Source: Portulaca oleracea (taxonomy: Eukaryota; Streptophyta; Magnoliopsida; Caryophyllales; Portulacaceae). From it: a stretch of 64,000 nucleotides of DNA. Below the pieces are notes generated by a model. It ran no database searches and was not told the DNA's origin. It saw only the letters and a program-made list of their open reading frames with translations. Below are positions 34,541 through 46,019 of the stretch, one piece after another (position 1 is the stretch's first letter; each line of letters opens with the position of its first letter). Where the stretch lies: NCBI GenBank assembly GCA_029582165.1, contig CM055875.1:28346644-28410643 (forward strand). Reading direction: 5' to 3'. The position numbers were made by a program, and so were the translations under genes.

Positions 34541-35990
34541 ACCTTGAAAAGTTTGGTTGAGAACTTAAAAGTTTTTGAAACTAAATTTGCAAGTCTTCTT
34601 ATTTTGAGTCAAGTAATGAATAGTGTGTTTAACTGTTTTGACTATCTTAGTAAGTGTAAATATGCGACCACAAATCTTTGGGCTAGGTTTAGTTGAATGA
34701 GCCTTATCCCGTGAGTCCACATAGCCTAAAAGTATGAATTGATCACTTTTATCAATTCTTTTATTTCCAGAGTGACTCCACCACTAATTGCACCTCTAGA
34801 ACTTGTTTTGCATCTTGCTTGAGACTATATCTTTGTATTACATATTGTGACAATATGATTGAGGCATTCTTTTCTTTATTAATTAAACTACATAGCCAAA
34901 CAGCCTCCCTAACAATATTATTACCGTTCTTTAGCCCCGCCTAGCCTTTGATTACATTTCTTTTTGTGATGAAACCCTGACAATACAAGTCATGGCCTTT
35001 ATTAATTCCTACCCTTTGCCTTGCTTGGATGTGTGAGAATTCATTATTTCGGGAGCGAAAATTGGTTCAGTGTTGCTGTGAATGGAATTGAGATATTGAG
35101 GGTGTAGTTTTAATTTTAATTGAATTGGGACACATTACATATCCCAATTATTATGAGTTAGTCAATTGGTTATGATATTCTTTTGACATATATTGAGGTC
35201 AAAGCTATATTTTATGTTTTTCTTCTCCCTTGATCACCCACCAAAAAAAAAAAAAGAGAAGTAGAAAAATAGAAAAAAAAAGAAAAAGAGAAAAGGGTGA
35301 TTAGGGAGATTCAATTGAAAGTCTTGAAAGTCTTTGACCCATCTGAAAAAATTTGATGAGGTGTTCGATATTAATGAGGGAGAATTGAGTTCCTTGCTCA
35401 AATTTAGCAAGAAGGTGAGTTGAGAGTGATATTTTTTTTGGAATATCAATCCAAGCATGGCTCTTTAAACTCCTCATACCCAAATATTACCACCCCTTTT
35501 CCCTAACCTAAGCCTCATTACAACCCTAAAAAGTCATCTTGATTGTCACTTGTGTATTTGCATACTAGTAGTGGAGAGCGAGATTCTTACCAAGCCTATG
35601 GTAGGTTGTTTCTTTTGGTCTGAGTATGAGAAAAACCCACATACACATTCAAATTTGAGTGTTTGAGCGTTCAATTTTTATTCGAAAGTGAGGTTTGCTC
35701 TTTTGACTGGCCTATGTCCATAACCAACCGCGCATATTTGCATTCATCTTAAGTATGTTGGCGGTTTTTCGGATCTAAAGTACTTGTTCTCTCAATTTAA
35801 TTTCGAAAACTTCATTCTATCTATTTTACATTAATTTTGTTCTCTTCCAGATTGATCTGGATATTTGCTTGATGGATTGATGTATTTGATTGGTTAACCT
35901 GAGAGGGTGTTTAATTGTACTTGTAACCCTAACGCTAACCCTTTTATTTCTTTTATTTTTTCTTTTTCCGTTTTCTTTCTTGAATCTTTT
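34540..35990 (+). repeat. Conserved noncoding 3' block, copy 1 (Athila)
   Basis: From TGACTATCTTAGTAAGTGTA through AATCTTTGGGCTAGG, CCCGTGAGTCCACAT, GCCCCGCCTAGCCTTTG, TAGTGGAGAGCGAG and AACCGCGCATATTTGCATT, this block aligns in order with 47195-48480 and 56760-58070. It has no long open frame. Position after pol and before the LTR suggests a structural or RNA-level role; that is inference. Confidence 0.75.
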
Positions 35991-36160
35991 TCTTTTTAAT
36001 CTAAGTCCACTTTTTCTTTTCTTTTTCTTTGGCTTTTGTGGTTATAGTTGCTATAAACCCTCACGAGACCTTCCTCGTCCACTTGGGCTGCCAATGGGTT
36101 TAAAGGGCTTGTTGCATACGCTAAATGCAACCGTGATTCCTACGAAAGTGAGTTAGGATA

Positions 36161-36595
36161 GTTTAATTTTATTTTCTTTCCAACATATCCAATGTGCCTT
36201 CATGGGTTGATGGGTAAATGGGGGCAAAGCCTAGGAAAGCAGCCCATAAATAAGTTTCATGCACAACTGGAGTTCACTCCCCTAAATATAACCATCCCTG
36301 CTCCTCACGTCAATCATCCCTACTCCTCATGCCAATCTCAGGAGCCTGTTATTCATTTTCATTCAATCACAAGGCCAAGACTGAAACCAGAAGGGCAAAG
36401 TGGAAAGTAGAGTGTCGAACCCTCTGAACTGAGTGTAACATATCAGAATATGCATGTTATTTTCGAGTTAAAGTAAATAAAAAGCCAAAGAGCACCTTGT
36501 TTTAAACTGTGGCACTTGTCACATTACACCATTGAATCATCTAAAGAAACCACCTCTTTGAGAGCAACTTAGTATCAGGGCAATAGGATAGCAGC
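36161..36595. other. Single-copy-like intergenic DNA
   Basis: No recognised gene or repeat. It lies between the end of Athila homology and a hAT MITE, downstream of the CRM gene on that gene's strand. Confidence 0.4.
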
Positions 36596-37079
36596 TAGGG
36601 GTGCTCAAAAAATCTGAAACCGCCACATCGAACCGGAACCGACAAAACCGAACCGCTTTAAAAATCTGATGCACCGAACTGAAAAAACTGAATGTTAACA
36701 GGGCGTTTCCGGTTTGGGATATTCAAACCGGTGAACCGAAACCGTAAAATGAATTGCATGGGCCAGTCCAATCCGTGAAATGACAAGTTAAAAATTGATT
36801 TGGAAATAGGGGGCGATATTCCTTGTTGACATGAATCAATTTTGAATTTTTTTTTATGTTTCCTCTTAATTAGTGACTTTAGGGTTTGTAATGTAATTAG
36901 AATTTTTTTTTTTTGGTTGATTGAATAATGATTTTTCTGATATTGATGGAAATTAGGGCGGTTCCAGTTAACCGGTGAAATCGCACCGTTATAACTGGTT
37001 TCGGTTTATGAGTTTAAAAAACCGTTTCATCCGGTGCACCGATTCGAAAGACCGAAACCGCGCACCGTGAACACCCCTA
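36596..37079. mobile_element. hAT MITE, 484 bp, CCGGTG-rich
   Basis: Ends TAGGGGTGCTCA / TGAACACCCCTA are inverted repeats with one mismatch. Flanks are ATAGCAGC (36588-36595) and ATAGCAAC (37080-37087), an 8-bp duplication with one mismatch. Subterminal AACCGGAACCG and CCGGTGCACCG words relate it to 10397-10908. No coding sequence. Confidence 0.88.
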
Positions 37080-37087
37080 ATAGCAAC

Positions 37088-38042
37088 TTGAAAACCAAGG
37101 TCCGGTTTCCTTGAGCACACTTTTCTACCGGTAAGTTAGGTAAGATAAATATAAAGTTGGAAAAAGTTAAGTTTCAAATAACCAGATATTTTGATAAGTT
37201 CAGGTAACTTGAAACTTATTAAAATCTATCAAAACTTACCCAAACTTATCTAAATTTTCACAAACCTACTCAACCTTACCCCTAAAAAGAATTAAAAAAA
37301 TTAAAATAAATAAAAAGATATGAGTGATGTACAAGTACACCTATCCAAAAGAAGGCTTAGAAAAAGGGGTCATATTGTTCAAAGTGACAAATCGAATGTT
37401 ATTGCACGTAGAAACAATAATCATGCCTTTTCTACGTCCACAGAGGACAGCGCTCAGAATTGAAGCTAGTAAGGATTTCTCGTCGTGCTATCTGTAAAAC
37501 ATGTACAATTTGGTAGCTGGGTTCATATTAAATAGAAAGCAAAAAAACAAGGGTATATCAAATGAATGAAGGCGTTGGGGGAAACAACAAAGACAGCATT
37601 GTAAGTAAAAAGCAGATGCAGACAATCCAAAAATATAGTCTAGTGACTCAAATAAAGATGACTCACATAATGATATGCATGAACAGGAAATCACCCAATG
37701 GTGTTCAAACCTCACCATTTCCATTGCCATTATCACTAACCTTGCAAAGACCCTTTCAGACGACCTTAGGAGGTAAGGGATGATGATGCATGGTTCATTA
37801 CTTCAATACCACTCCCCCCTGCAGATTACAAGGTTGATCCTCCACGACCTATCCATTAGCAAGTCTCAACTATATCAGGGCACACATGTACAAAAATAGA
37901 GTAGGCATCTCTGCAACATAAATGGCACTAGAATCAGACCTTTGTAGGAAGTTGTAAGTATGAGAGGGGACATATTTGGGGAAGACAAAAACTTGCAAGG
38001 AACAGCCCAAACAATTGCAAACAATCAGCTTCAAGCAATCCT
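37088..38042 (-). other. Region downstream of the CRM gene, probable 3' UTR at its right end
   Basis: No open frame of note. An inverted word pair (AGGTAAGATAAA with ACTTATTAAAA, about 37140-37230) hints at a small old MITE. The first few hundred bases left of 38043 should contain the 3' UTR of the CRM gene, but I see no decisive polyadenylation signal. Confidence 0.4.
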
Positions 38043-40756
38043 TCATAAGCCCCCTTCCTCTATGGCAGAGCTTCCACTTTCTTTACAATCCAGATCACCT
38101 TCGTCACTAGAAATACAGACATCATCCACATCTAACTCACTCGACGACTCACTTTCAGTGCCAGATAACTCTTCTTCTCCGGAACCATATTCTAGCTTAG
38201 GAATGCTTCTAGAACTAATGGTTGATTTTGGTATCTCACTTTGAGTTCCATCAACAATTTTGGCATTACTTCCGTCCATTCTTGAATTTTCAGCAACTAT
38301 ATTTTGATTCTGGTTTGAACCATAGAGTGCAACATGCCTATAGTAAAGCTCCAATTCCTTTTCAGTAACAGCAATGTGATGCCTTACAGTTTCAAGCGAC
38401 TGCTCATACTTGGATTTCTCTAAAGCCTGGCAATAAAAAAAAAAAAATTAAGAAAAGACATGAGAAGCGTTGCCAACCACAGATAATACCATAGGAGCAG
38501 CCAACAAGTGAGAAACAATGCTTGACAAAGATTCAAGCAATGTCGGGAATTGAGAGGTGAAAATCCAATGTTTGATGTACAAACATCAATATGTTTTTTG
38601 TACACTATGCTAGTGATAAAGCACAAATGGATCAATATGTCCCAAAAAACACAAGCCTTGAGTACTAAACAATAGAAGCCTATTAGGACTCAACCCTATT
38701 ATATAGCAGCATACCAGCAACACCTTTAATACTTTCAACTATGCAAGCAAAATTATCACCACGTAATTGAGGTGACCCTCCACCACTTGCCAACTACTGG
38801 GTTAAACAACATGACAGACATGAAATATAAGAATAATAAGTTTTCATGAGTCCTCTTACCCTTCATGTAATAAGTAGTCACCTTACTGAAACCAATCTTT
38901 AAAGGTGTCTCAATATCAACTCCAAGGACCAAGCTAGTGTGGATTGGTAAATGAGGATTATGAGGTGACTGGTCCAAAGAGAAGATGTGATCAACGGATT
39001 AATATACCGACTAAATTCATGAATGTCGCATAGTACTATATGGCACTATGGCAGTGTATATGAATGGCAGATAGAAACAACAGGATTCTTCAGAATACGA
39101 TCCACTGCAGATCAGGCAACAATATTAACGATTGTGCAGATATCAAAATGTGTAGAATACAGTGTTTATATTCATATTGAATTGCCATATTTTCCCCAAC
39201 AGATTATGTTTTAGGAGCTACTATCAAAAGAGCCCTGTAAGTATGAGGTCCTCACATATTATGATGCTCAATAATATAAATCCTTCACAAAGGAGCTACT
39301 AACCCCCCCGCCAAAAAGGGAAAAAAAGTATAAACGTAAGAAAACATCTAAAGCGGGAAAACTCACTCTTTTCTTGGACAAAGTATCAATAGGCGACATG
39401 ACTTCTGGCTGCACATAGTTTTTTCCTCTATAGAAGATTGCAGTGTCATCACCAATTATTTGTATAGCTACCCCACCACTTAACCGTTCTATTTCCCGGA
39501 CATACTCATGAATTTGGCCAGGTTTACAAGGCTTGAAGAAGACCTTAACCGTTTCATGTTTTTTCCAGTGCAAGTGCATGTTGAGAATGACACCACCAAA
39601 AACACCTCTTCTACCAATTGGCACATAGTTGGACCTTTTCTGGGCCATCTTCTTAAAATAGAACTTCTCCTCTCCAGTCAATTCATGTGGTTTAACAACA
39701 GGACCCTGAACTTTTGGAACTTCGTACTTTTTAAGGCGTTCAATCAACAAGGCCTCCTTGGTTCTTGCCTGCAGAGTGAAATTTTAAAAATAAATAAATA
39801 AATAAATGATTCAATCATCAATGCTTAACAAAGATAGCCTGTGAATAGAATATTCATACCCAAGCATGATCACTTTTACTTCAGATGGAAAAGAGGACAA
39901 ACTGAAGACCCAATCTCACTTAGCAGATAATGTAATGAGAAGTTTACATAATTGAACAAACAAATCCTTGAGTTTCTTATCAACTACTAAAGCATATTTA
40001 TTTAACAAATTATCTCCGTGAATTAAACATTCCTCCCACCCAATCCCCAAGACAGCACATATGTTAATGTATACATAGTCATGTGATGTTATGATTTATG
40101 CCATCCCTAGTCTCCAGTGAATTTCTGTTACTAACCTTTCATCATTGTTTTTCATTAATCAAACTTTGCAACCTAACATCTAAAGCAAAACAGAAAGAAT
40201 CCAATAAAAACATACATCAATAAGTTCACAAAAATTTCTAATTAACCAACAGATCAAGGTTAATTGAATACCTTGTCAAGCTTGTATTTGAGTCTTTCTT
40301 CCACAGTGGCGAACTTTTGCTTCTTCCTCTTGGCAGTGAGACGCCTTGGGTCTCGCCTATTAGCTGCTTTTCTCTTTTGTTTCTCTCGCAGTCTTTGCAG
40401 CTTGAGCTTTTTCTTTGTCTTCCATTTCGCTTTCTTTGGAGGATCAATTTCTTGTACTTCAAATTTAGGTTTTCCTTGGGATATAACCAAGTTAACTGTG
40501 CCATAACTAAGATATTTGTAGGCTACAAAGAGACCAGATGGGTTTGGGAAATGCAACGGCCCAGAGTTTCTCCAAATACACCTAGGGTTACGAAACATCA
40601 ACCTGAAAGAACAAAAAATTGGGATTTAAACAAGGAAATCAACAATACTTTCTGGAATCAAAAATCTGAATAGTACCTTTGAGAAAGAAAGTCAACTGAT
40701 AACGAATTCAGCAGTGGGATGGAGAACTTAGTGATCCGGCGCAAGCAGTTTGCCAT
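38043..40756 (-). CDS. Single-CRM-domain protein, organelle-targeted (At3g25440-like)
   Basis: Four coding exons on the minus strand: 40756-40677, 40602-40272, 39768-39367 and 38426-38043. Introns start GT and end AG, and the phases agree. They give 399 codons including the TGA at 38045-38043, or 398 residues. Residues 1-40 are Arg/Ser-rich without acidic residues, like a plastid or mitochondrial transit peptide. Residues 75-137 are a Lys/Arg-rich helix. Residues about 169-266 are one CRM domain (YhbY-like RNA-binding fold) with the GxxG-type loop GRRGVFGG, MHLHWKKHETVKV and IQIIGDDTAIFYRGKNY. The tail is Ser/Glu/Asp-rich. CRM proteins bind RNA and many act in organelle group II intron splicing or ribosome assembly. 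The single-CRM group resembling Arabidopsis At3g25440 fits best from memory. No lesion is seen, so it should be functional. Confidence 0.88.
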
Positions 40757-40829
40757 GCGAGAGTTTTGAAGTGGAAAATCCAAATGAAGTAATGTGCTCA
40801 CTCCTAAGACCATAAACACATTATAATTC

Positions 40830-40955
40830 ACATATACATATACATATAGACACACACACACACACATATACACACACAGATGTATACGTATATACAAATA
40901 CACAATACACAATACACAATACACATACATGTACACATATACATACACACACACA
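40830..40955. repeat. CA/TA-rich microsatellite upstream of the CRM gene
   Basis: CACACA and ATACACATATAC repeats, 75-200 bp upstream of the start codon, therefore in the promoter or 5' UTR. Long versions of such runs vary between individuals. Confidence 0.9.
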
Positions 40956-40964
40956 AATAAATAT

Positions 40965-41919
40965 TGTCATAACCTGGTTCCTAAGAGGGACTATTAGGAT
41001 CAATCTCAACCTTAATAAGGTCTAGATAGAAAGGACAATTAGAAACTCATTTTCAAAACCTCCTAAGAAAAATTTGGCAAAGTTCAACCCATAAACTAGA
41101 CATTTCTCAATTTTAAAGCCTTACATCCATGTAAACAAATGCAAATCAATTTAAAATAAACTCCACGGCCACATGTCAGAGTATATCACAAACCTCACGC
41201 TCGGTGTCCAATCTAAATGCAAACCAATGCAACATTCCAAACCAAACTTAACTCCAAATATACATGTACAACGCCTCTTAACTCATACACATACTTCATA
41301 GACACAGAAAAAAAATAATAATTTACACACATTAGTTACATGATATCAATCAAAACCATCCCAAAATCAAAATCATCCCAAACAGGTAATCACTTCAAAT
41401 AGGCCAATAATTTCAGTTCTTCCCCCAATAACCTAGAAAGAGAGGAGAAAAGGGGTATAGCAAACCACAACTCAGTGAGTGACTTGTTCCTGGAACAACC
41501 ATAAAGATTCAAGCTACTCATGAGTCATAGCAGGGAATCTAAGTCACTTTCACCTAATTTCTTTCATAGCTCGTTTGCTAACCACCTAACTAGACATAAC
41601 TCCATTATTTGAACGCATTTATGACTTTAAAGCAGGAAGGGATTATCTAAATATGCAATCGTCCATAGACAAGGTAAGTAGCCATAGAATAATCCTTTGA
41701 AATTATTAAAACAACCAAGAAGCTATAATCATACTCTATAGACTCGAGAACCTTCACACCTTATACATCTATACCCAACTCACATACGGTCTCCAATCTA
41801 AACATTTATGCTATCATAAATTATTCGGCCACCATTAAAAAAACATATGAGAAGATAAACTATGAAAACTCTTCCATTTATTTTCATAATAAACATAATA
41901 GTTCATTTCTATCACTACT
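40965..41919. other. Upstream flank of the CRM gene, possible LTR sequence
   Basis: The segment starts TGTCATAACCTGG, reminiscent of an LTR end. On the opposite strand the CACTCACTGAGTTGTGG word near 41490 resembles text found in chromoviral LTRs. No partner LTR, primer site or target duplication was found. If it is an LTR, it would be interrupted by the CACTA element and by 44667-62038. No gene is seen. Confidence 0.3.
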
Positions 41920-41922
41920 AAA

Positions 41923-44423
41923 AACTTGTCATATTGCGACGGAAAATTACAAAGGTGCGACGGAATTTCAGGGCCGAGCGACGGACCTTGCGACGGAATT
42001 TTTTCCGTCGCAAAAAGCCTCGTCGCAAGGCCCTTGCGACGGAATTTGCGACGGACCTTGCGACGGAATTCAGTTCCGTCGCTCCTCATAAAAAATTAAA
42101 AAAATAAAGAAAACTCCTTGCGACGGAATTTGCGACGGAATTTTTCCGTCGCAAGGAATTTCTTTTTTTTTAAGCCCAGTTTCAACAATATTTCTTTCAG
42201 TATGACAGAAAACCCATACAATTGAGTCTATATAACAAGTTTCAATTGTTGGAACAGACAAATATATTAACACAGACAATCCCATAAGTTTAAATTGCTG
42301 GGACAGACGAAACTGTTATAATTATACCCCAAATAAGAAACCCAAAGAAATAATCGCCCAAAATTAAAACGATTGAGGGAGAAGTGGCGGACCTGGCGCT
42401 GATTGAGAGTGTCTGGTGCTAGATTCAATTTCTAGCACTGGAACAGCTAGCATAGAACAGGGAAGCAGCAGCAATGGAACTTGGCACTGGGGAAACAACA
42501 CAACATGCAGATAAAGTAGATGGACAACAGCAGTGCAGTAGCAGATTGTACAAACAACATAAATAGGTGCATAAAACCTTTTATTCTTCATCAAAACCGA
42601 TCTCATATGACTAACAATTTAACGTCAATCAATCCTTAGCTCAGCCATGCATATACACTCCAGTCTATTTTAATTTAGCACTATCCCTTATCCTAATTTT
42701 AACTCTTCTCCCAACAACAATACTTCTAACTCTTCTCCCAATTGTAAGCACCCAAACAGAACAATTACAAAACAATAGCAGCAGCAAGTGGGGACATCAA
42801 CAATTCCATCAGGTCAGTCCCTTGGTTTTTTGTTTTTTTTTTTGCATTCAAATATACTCCAATCTACTATTCATTTTAATTAAGACTATCCCTTATCAAT
42901 CGAATACACTTCAATTTTGGGCTAGTACCACTTTCTCTTAGGCCTAACATACTGAGCAAGAGGTTGAAAATGGCTGAAAATGCAAATGGAGATGCAAACA
43001 GTGCTAGAGATGGCTGGATGCATCTACTCATTTTGTAGACTTATTGTATGTTGTTGTCACAGTCACTGCATTAATCTCCCTTCCCACACAGTCACAGAAA
43101 CATGCATGACAGAAAAAGCGCAAAAACCCCGTCTTGAGTTGGGCTATGCCGCTATATAGCTGACTGCTCCTTTTTGTTTCATCATTCATCTTAACTAGCT
43201 AGGGGTAAGCAACATAGGTCGACTATTTTTTCTGTTCAACAAATTTTGTGTTCAAATATAAATGGAAGTATTAGGTGTTTGGTTCTTGTTAACTGAAATT
43301 TTTAACTGGATTGATTATGTTGGTGAAATTATGCTATGTACTGATTTTAAAGGACTAATTTTACGACAATTTGATAAATTTAAGATGAATTGTGTTTGTG
43401 CAACAATAATGATGAATCCATGATGGATTATATAATAAATTTTGAGGAAATCCCAAACAAAATCCACATTGTGCTCTGTACTCCCAGCTAATCACTAGTA
43501 ATCACACATCAAATGGTAAAATAAACTATTGAGAATGACATACATTACACACTAATTAAAGCCCACCATCCACTAGCAAAGTGCCACATCCAACATTCCA
43601 ACCCCATCCAAATCACAACAGAATACTAAGCAAACTCACAAAAGACAGTTATCAACACAACCAATCCCACCAGATCTCAGATTCTAGCAACAACAAAGAA
43701 TTGAAGGTTCGAAGAAAGCAGAAATTAACTACATCAAAAATATGAAAAATGAACTTCCAAAACATCTCAAAAGTAAATCCCAAACAGATCGACTGAACAT
43801 GTAAGCTACACATCAAAATTACCTTGAGACTGGGAGAGGAGGAATTGAAGGTGGGGCTTTTTTGCACTGAGGCGGGGACTGGGTAGAACTGGGACGGCGA
43901 CAGCGTCAGGGTGGCAGCATGATACAGGTGTGGAGGCGAAGAGCTCCCGGGGGGCGGCGTCGAGCAGGGGCAGCAGCGAGCAGATGGCTCCGACCCAGAC
44001 TGAAGAAGAAGTGCTCCAATTGCCGTCGTTTCCAGTTGTCAGTAGATCAAATGCACATATCAAATGACTACCGATTGCCTAGAATTTGGAAGATTTTCCG
44101 GATTTGAAAGCAAAGGAAGTGGGTAATTCTTAGTCAGTAGAGGAATTTGGACTTCAACGAGCAGGAGAGAGCGGGGCGGGGGAGAGGAGCGTTGGTTTAG
44201 GGTTTGAGAATGGGGGGAGTTTGCGTGCAGCATGCCTCAAACGAAAAAGAAGTCCCATATAAAATTTTTAAAAAAAATAATGGACCCAGCGACGGACCGA
44301 TTCCGTCGCAAGGTCCGTCGCAAGGCCCATTATTTTTGCCAACTCAGCTTAATTTTGTTATGGACCGAGTGACGGAAAATTTCGTCGCAATTTCCGTCGC
44401 AATATGGCAAGTTTTTAGTAGTG
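41923..44423. mobile_element. Nonautonomous CACTA (En/Spm) element, 2501 bp
   Basis: It begins CACTACTAAAAACTTG and ends CAAGTTTTTAGTAGTG, perfect inverted repeats of 16 bp, with a 3-bp TAT duplication (41920-41922, 44424-44426). Subterminal regions (41935-42150 and 44285-44405) carry many copies of TTGCGACGGA in both orientations, as expected for transposase-binding arrays of CACTA elements. The interior has no transposase frame. It includes a GC-rich stretch at 43800-44230 unlike the rest. It is probably mobilised by a relative elsewhere. Confidence 0.93.
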
Positions 44424-44666
44424 TATGCATACTAAAAGACATAATTTACTTCCTCGTGAAAGACCTTCACATCTAACTCATTCTTGGTTATTTTCGCATC
44501 ATAACTGCACTTTCAAACAAAAAGTCTTTCTTCAAACAGATTTGTAAATAAAAGATCTTTCACCTTTTAAAAAAATATTTCTCATAACCAACTCATGATG
44601 TAAAATTATCTCTCGAGTAAATTCCATACTCAAAGAGTGGAATCACTATTTGAAATGTTAGGGTAT

Positions 44667-45894
44667 TGTAGACACCGGATTTTGTACCGGTATTAGTTTT
44701 AGTTATTTGTATCGATTTTATTTTCTTTTTTAGTATTAGTTTTAGAAAATAAGCTAACCGATTAATAGCATGCAAGCCCCTCATCCACCAAAACTCCAAA
44801 AAAAATATATACAAAGCCCAAATGCCGGGAACCTGGGTTCAGTGGGCCGGAGCTCAGCTCCAACACCACAGGAACCCGTCTGGGTTCAGTGGGCCGGAGC
44901 TCAGCTCCGCCCACAGGAACCCGTCTGGGTTCCTGGGCTCGAGGTCCGTTTTCCTTCCAGGAACCCGTCTGGGTTTCCTGTTGATTCCCGCGGCGCCGCG
45001 GCTTAACCTAGCCTCCAAACCCTAAACCTAAACCTAATTCCCCCCTATAAATGCCCACCATTCATCACCCACAAAAAACACACCGGAATATACTGGGAGT
45101 ATTGACACTAGTATATTCCTCTTCTCTTCTCCCTCCATTGCGTGCTTTATTTTAAGGTTAGCGTAGTTTCTTTGTATTATTGTATTTAATGTAATTCTGC
45201 TAGCTTTCTTTGTATTTTCTTTCTTTTTCGTTTCTTTTTGCATGACATTAATGATAAAATTATGAGATTTATCTAATTCCTCCCCTTTCTTTTCTTTCTT
45301 AGTTTTTCACTTTAATTTAATTCTAGTAGAGTCCGTTCGTTTGAACGGGCGGGTTTGATGATCTTTATTGTCAAATCCGTAACCTTACCCCCGAATCCGT
45401 CTCTGGATTCGTAGGCCGGAGTCTTTTGTTCAATGGTTTGTTGTTTTACCCTTAAATTCAACTGGCGACTCTAACATTCTCTTTCCTTTTCCCGAAAACT
45501 TCTTTTTTTCTCTTGTTTCTAACAGAACCTGACAGGTTCTGGCCTTTTTCGTTTTTGGGAACCCACCGGGTTCTGTCTTTTTTTTCTTTTTGGATTAGGT
45601 TTAATAGAACCCAGACGGGTTCTTGTTTTCCTTTTCTCTCGTTTTCTTTCTTGAACCCAAACGGGTTCTTCCTTCTTTTTATTTCTTCTTTTTGTTTTCT
45701 TTTCTTTCTCTTTTCGTCCTTTTTTAAGAAAGTCGAGTTTCGGGGTTAAATTTATTTGCCAATTAAAAGCATCCTTAAAAGTTCAACCTTAATTAAGGAT
45801 AAGCAATCCTAGTCGGCTCCCAATTTAAAAAGAGAACATCCTCTCTTTTAAGTAGCGCCGCGAAGAGGTCCTTCGGATTTTTTCGGGGTCTACA
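44667..45894 (+). repeat. Chimeric 5' LTR (outer prefix joined to inner LTR)
   Basis: Bases 44667-44711 are identical to the first 45 bases of the outer 3' LTR (60709-60753). From 44712 on, the sequence follows the inner 3' LTR (51823 onward). The joint is at a shared TTTGTA. Ends are TGTAGAC...GTCTACA. Hairpin motifs lie at 44872-44887, 44917-44932, 44961-44976, 45524-45540, 45559-45573, 45607-45622 and 45653-45668. Confidence 0.85.
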
Positions 45895-45897
45895 GAT

Positions 45898-45915
45898 TGG
45901 CGACTCCACTGGGGA
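45898..45915 (+). other. Primer binding site, Tat/Ogre type (inner element)
   Basis: TGGCGACTCCACTGGGGA, three bases after the LTR end. The same word follows the outer LTR at 54254-54271. I recall this form from Ogre/Tat elements, where the primer is reported as tRNA-Arg; the tRNA was not checked here. Confidence 0.7.
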
Positions 45916-46019
45916 CTTAAACTTAAAAGAGGGTAAAACTTGAAAGGGTTAAATTTTAGTGTTTTTGTAAAAAAAGGGGGAGGAATTGATTTATTTCATA
46001 TTTTTATCATTTTTTAGGC

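Larger units (their letters stand above)
27910..36160 (+). mobile_element. Athila-lineage Ty3/gypsy element, truncated, no LTRs
   Basis: A plus-strand gag-pol remnant in the order zinc knuckle, protease, RT, RNase H, integrase, then a 2-kb noncoding 3' region. The integrase core (GIDFMGPFP) and the protease form (LDLGASVNLLP) are Athila-like. No LTR is recognisable at either end; homology to the other Athila-like copy stops near 36160, before the expected polypurine tract. Stop codons and deletions make pol inactive. A hAT element (31300-32841) splits RNase H from integrase. Confidence 0.8.

Noticed and set aside
35890..36156. 88-codon frame rich in Leu and Phe, membrane-like
   Set aside because: It covers a T-rich stretch of the Athila 3' region; the homologous block in the other copy is not open.
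40658..40954. Longer CRM N-terminus starting upstream in VYVYVY sequence
   Set aside because: The upstream part is the CA/TA microsatellite; the ATG at 40756 gives a transit-like peptide and fits the exon phases.
44770..45025. Short frames encoding GFSGPELSS-type repeats, present in both inner LTRs
   Set aside because: They reflect direct repeats and hairpins in the LTR and not protein selection; identity follows from the LTR pair.
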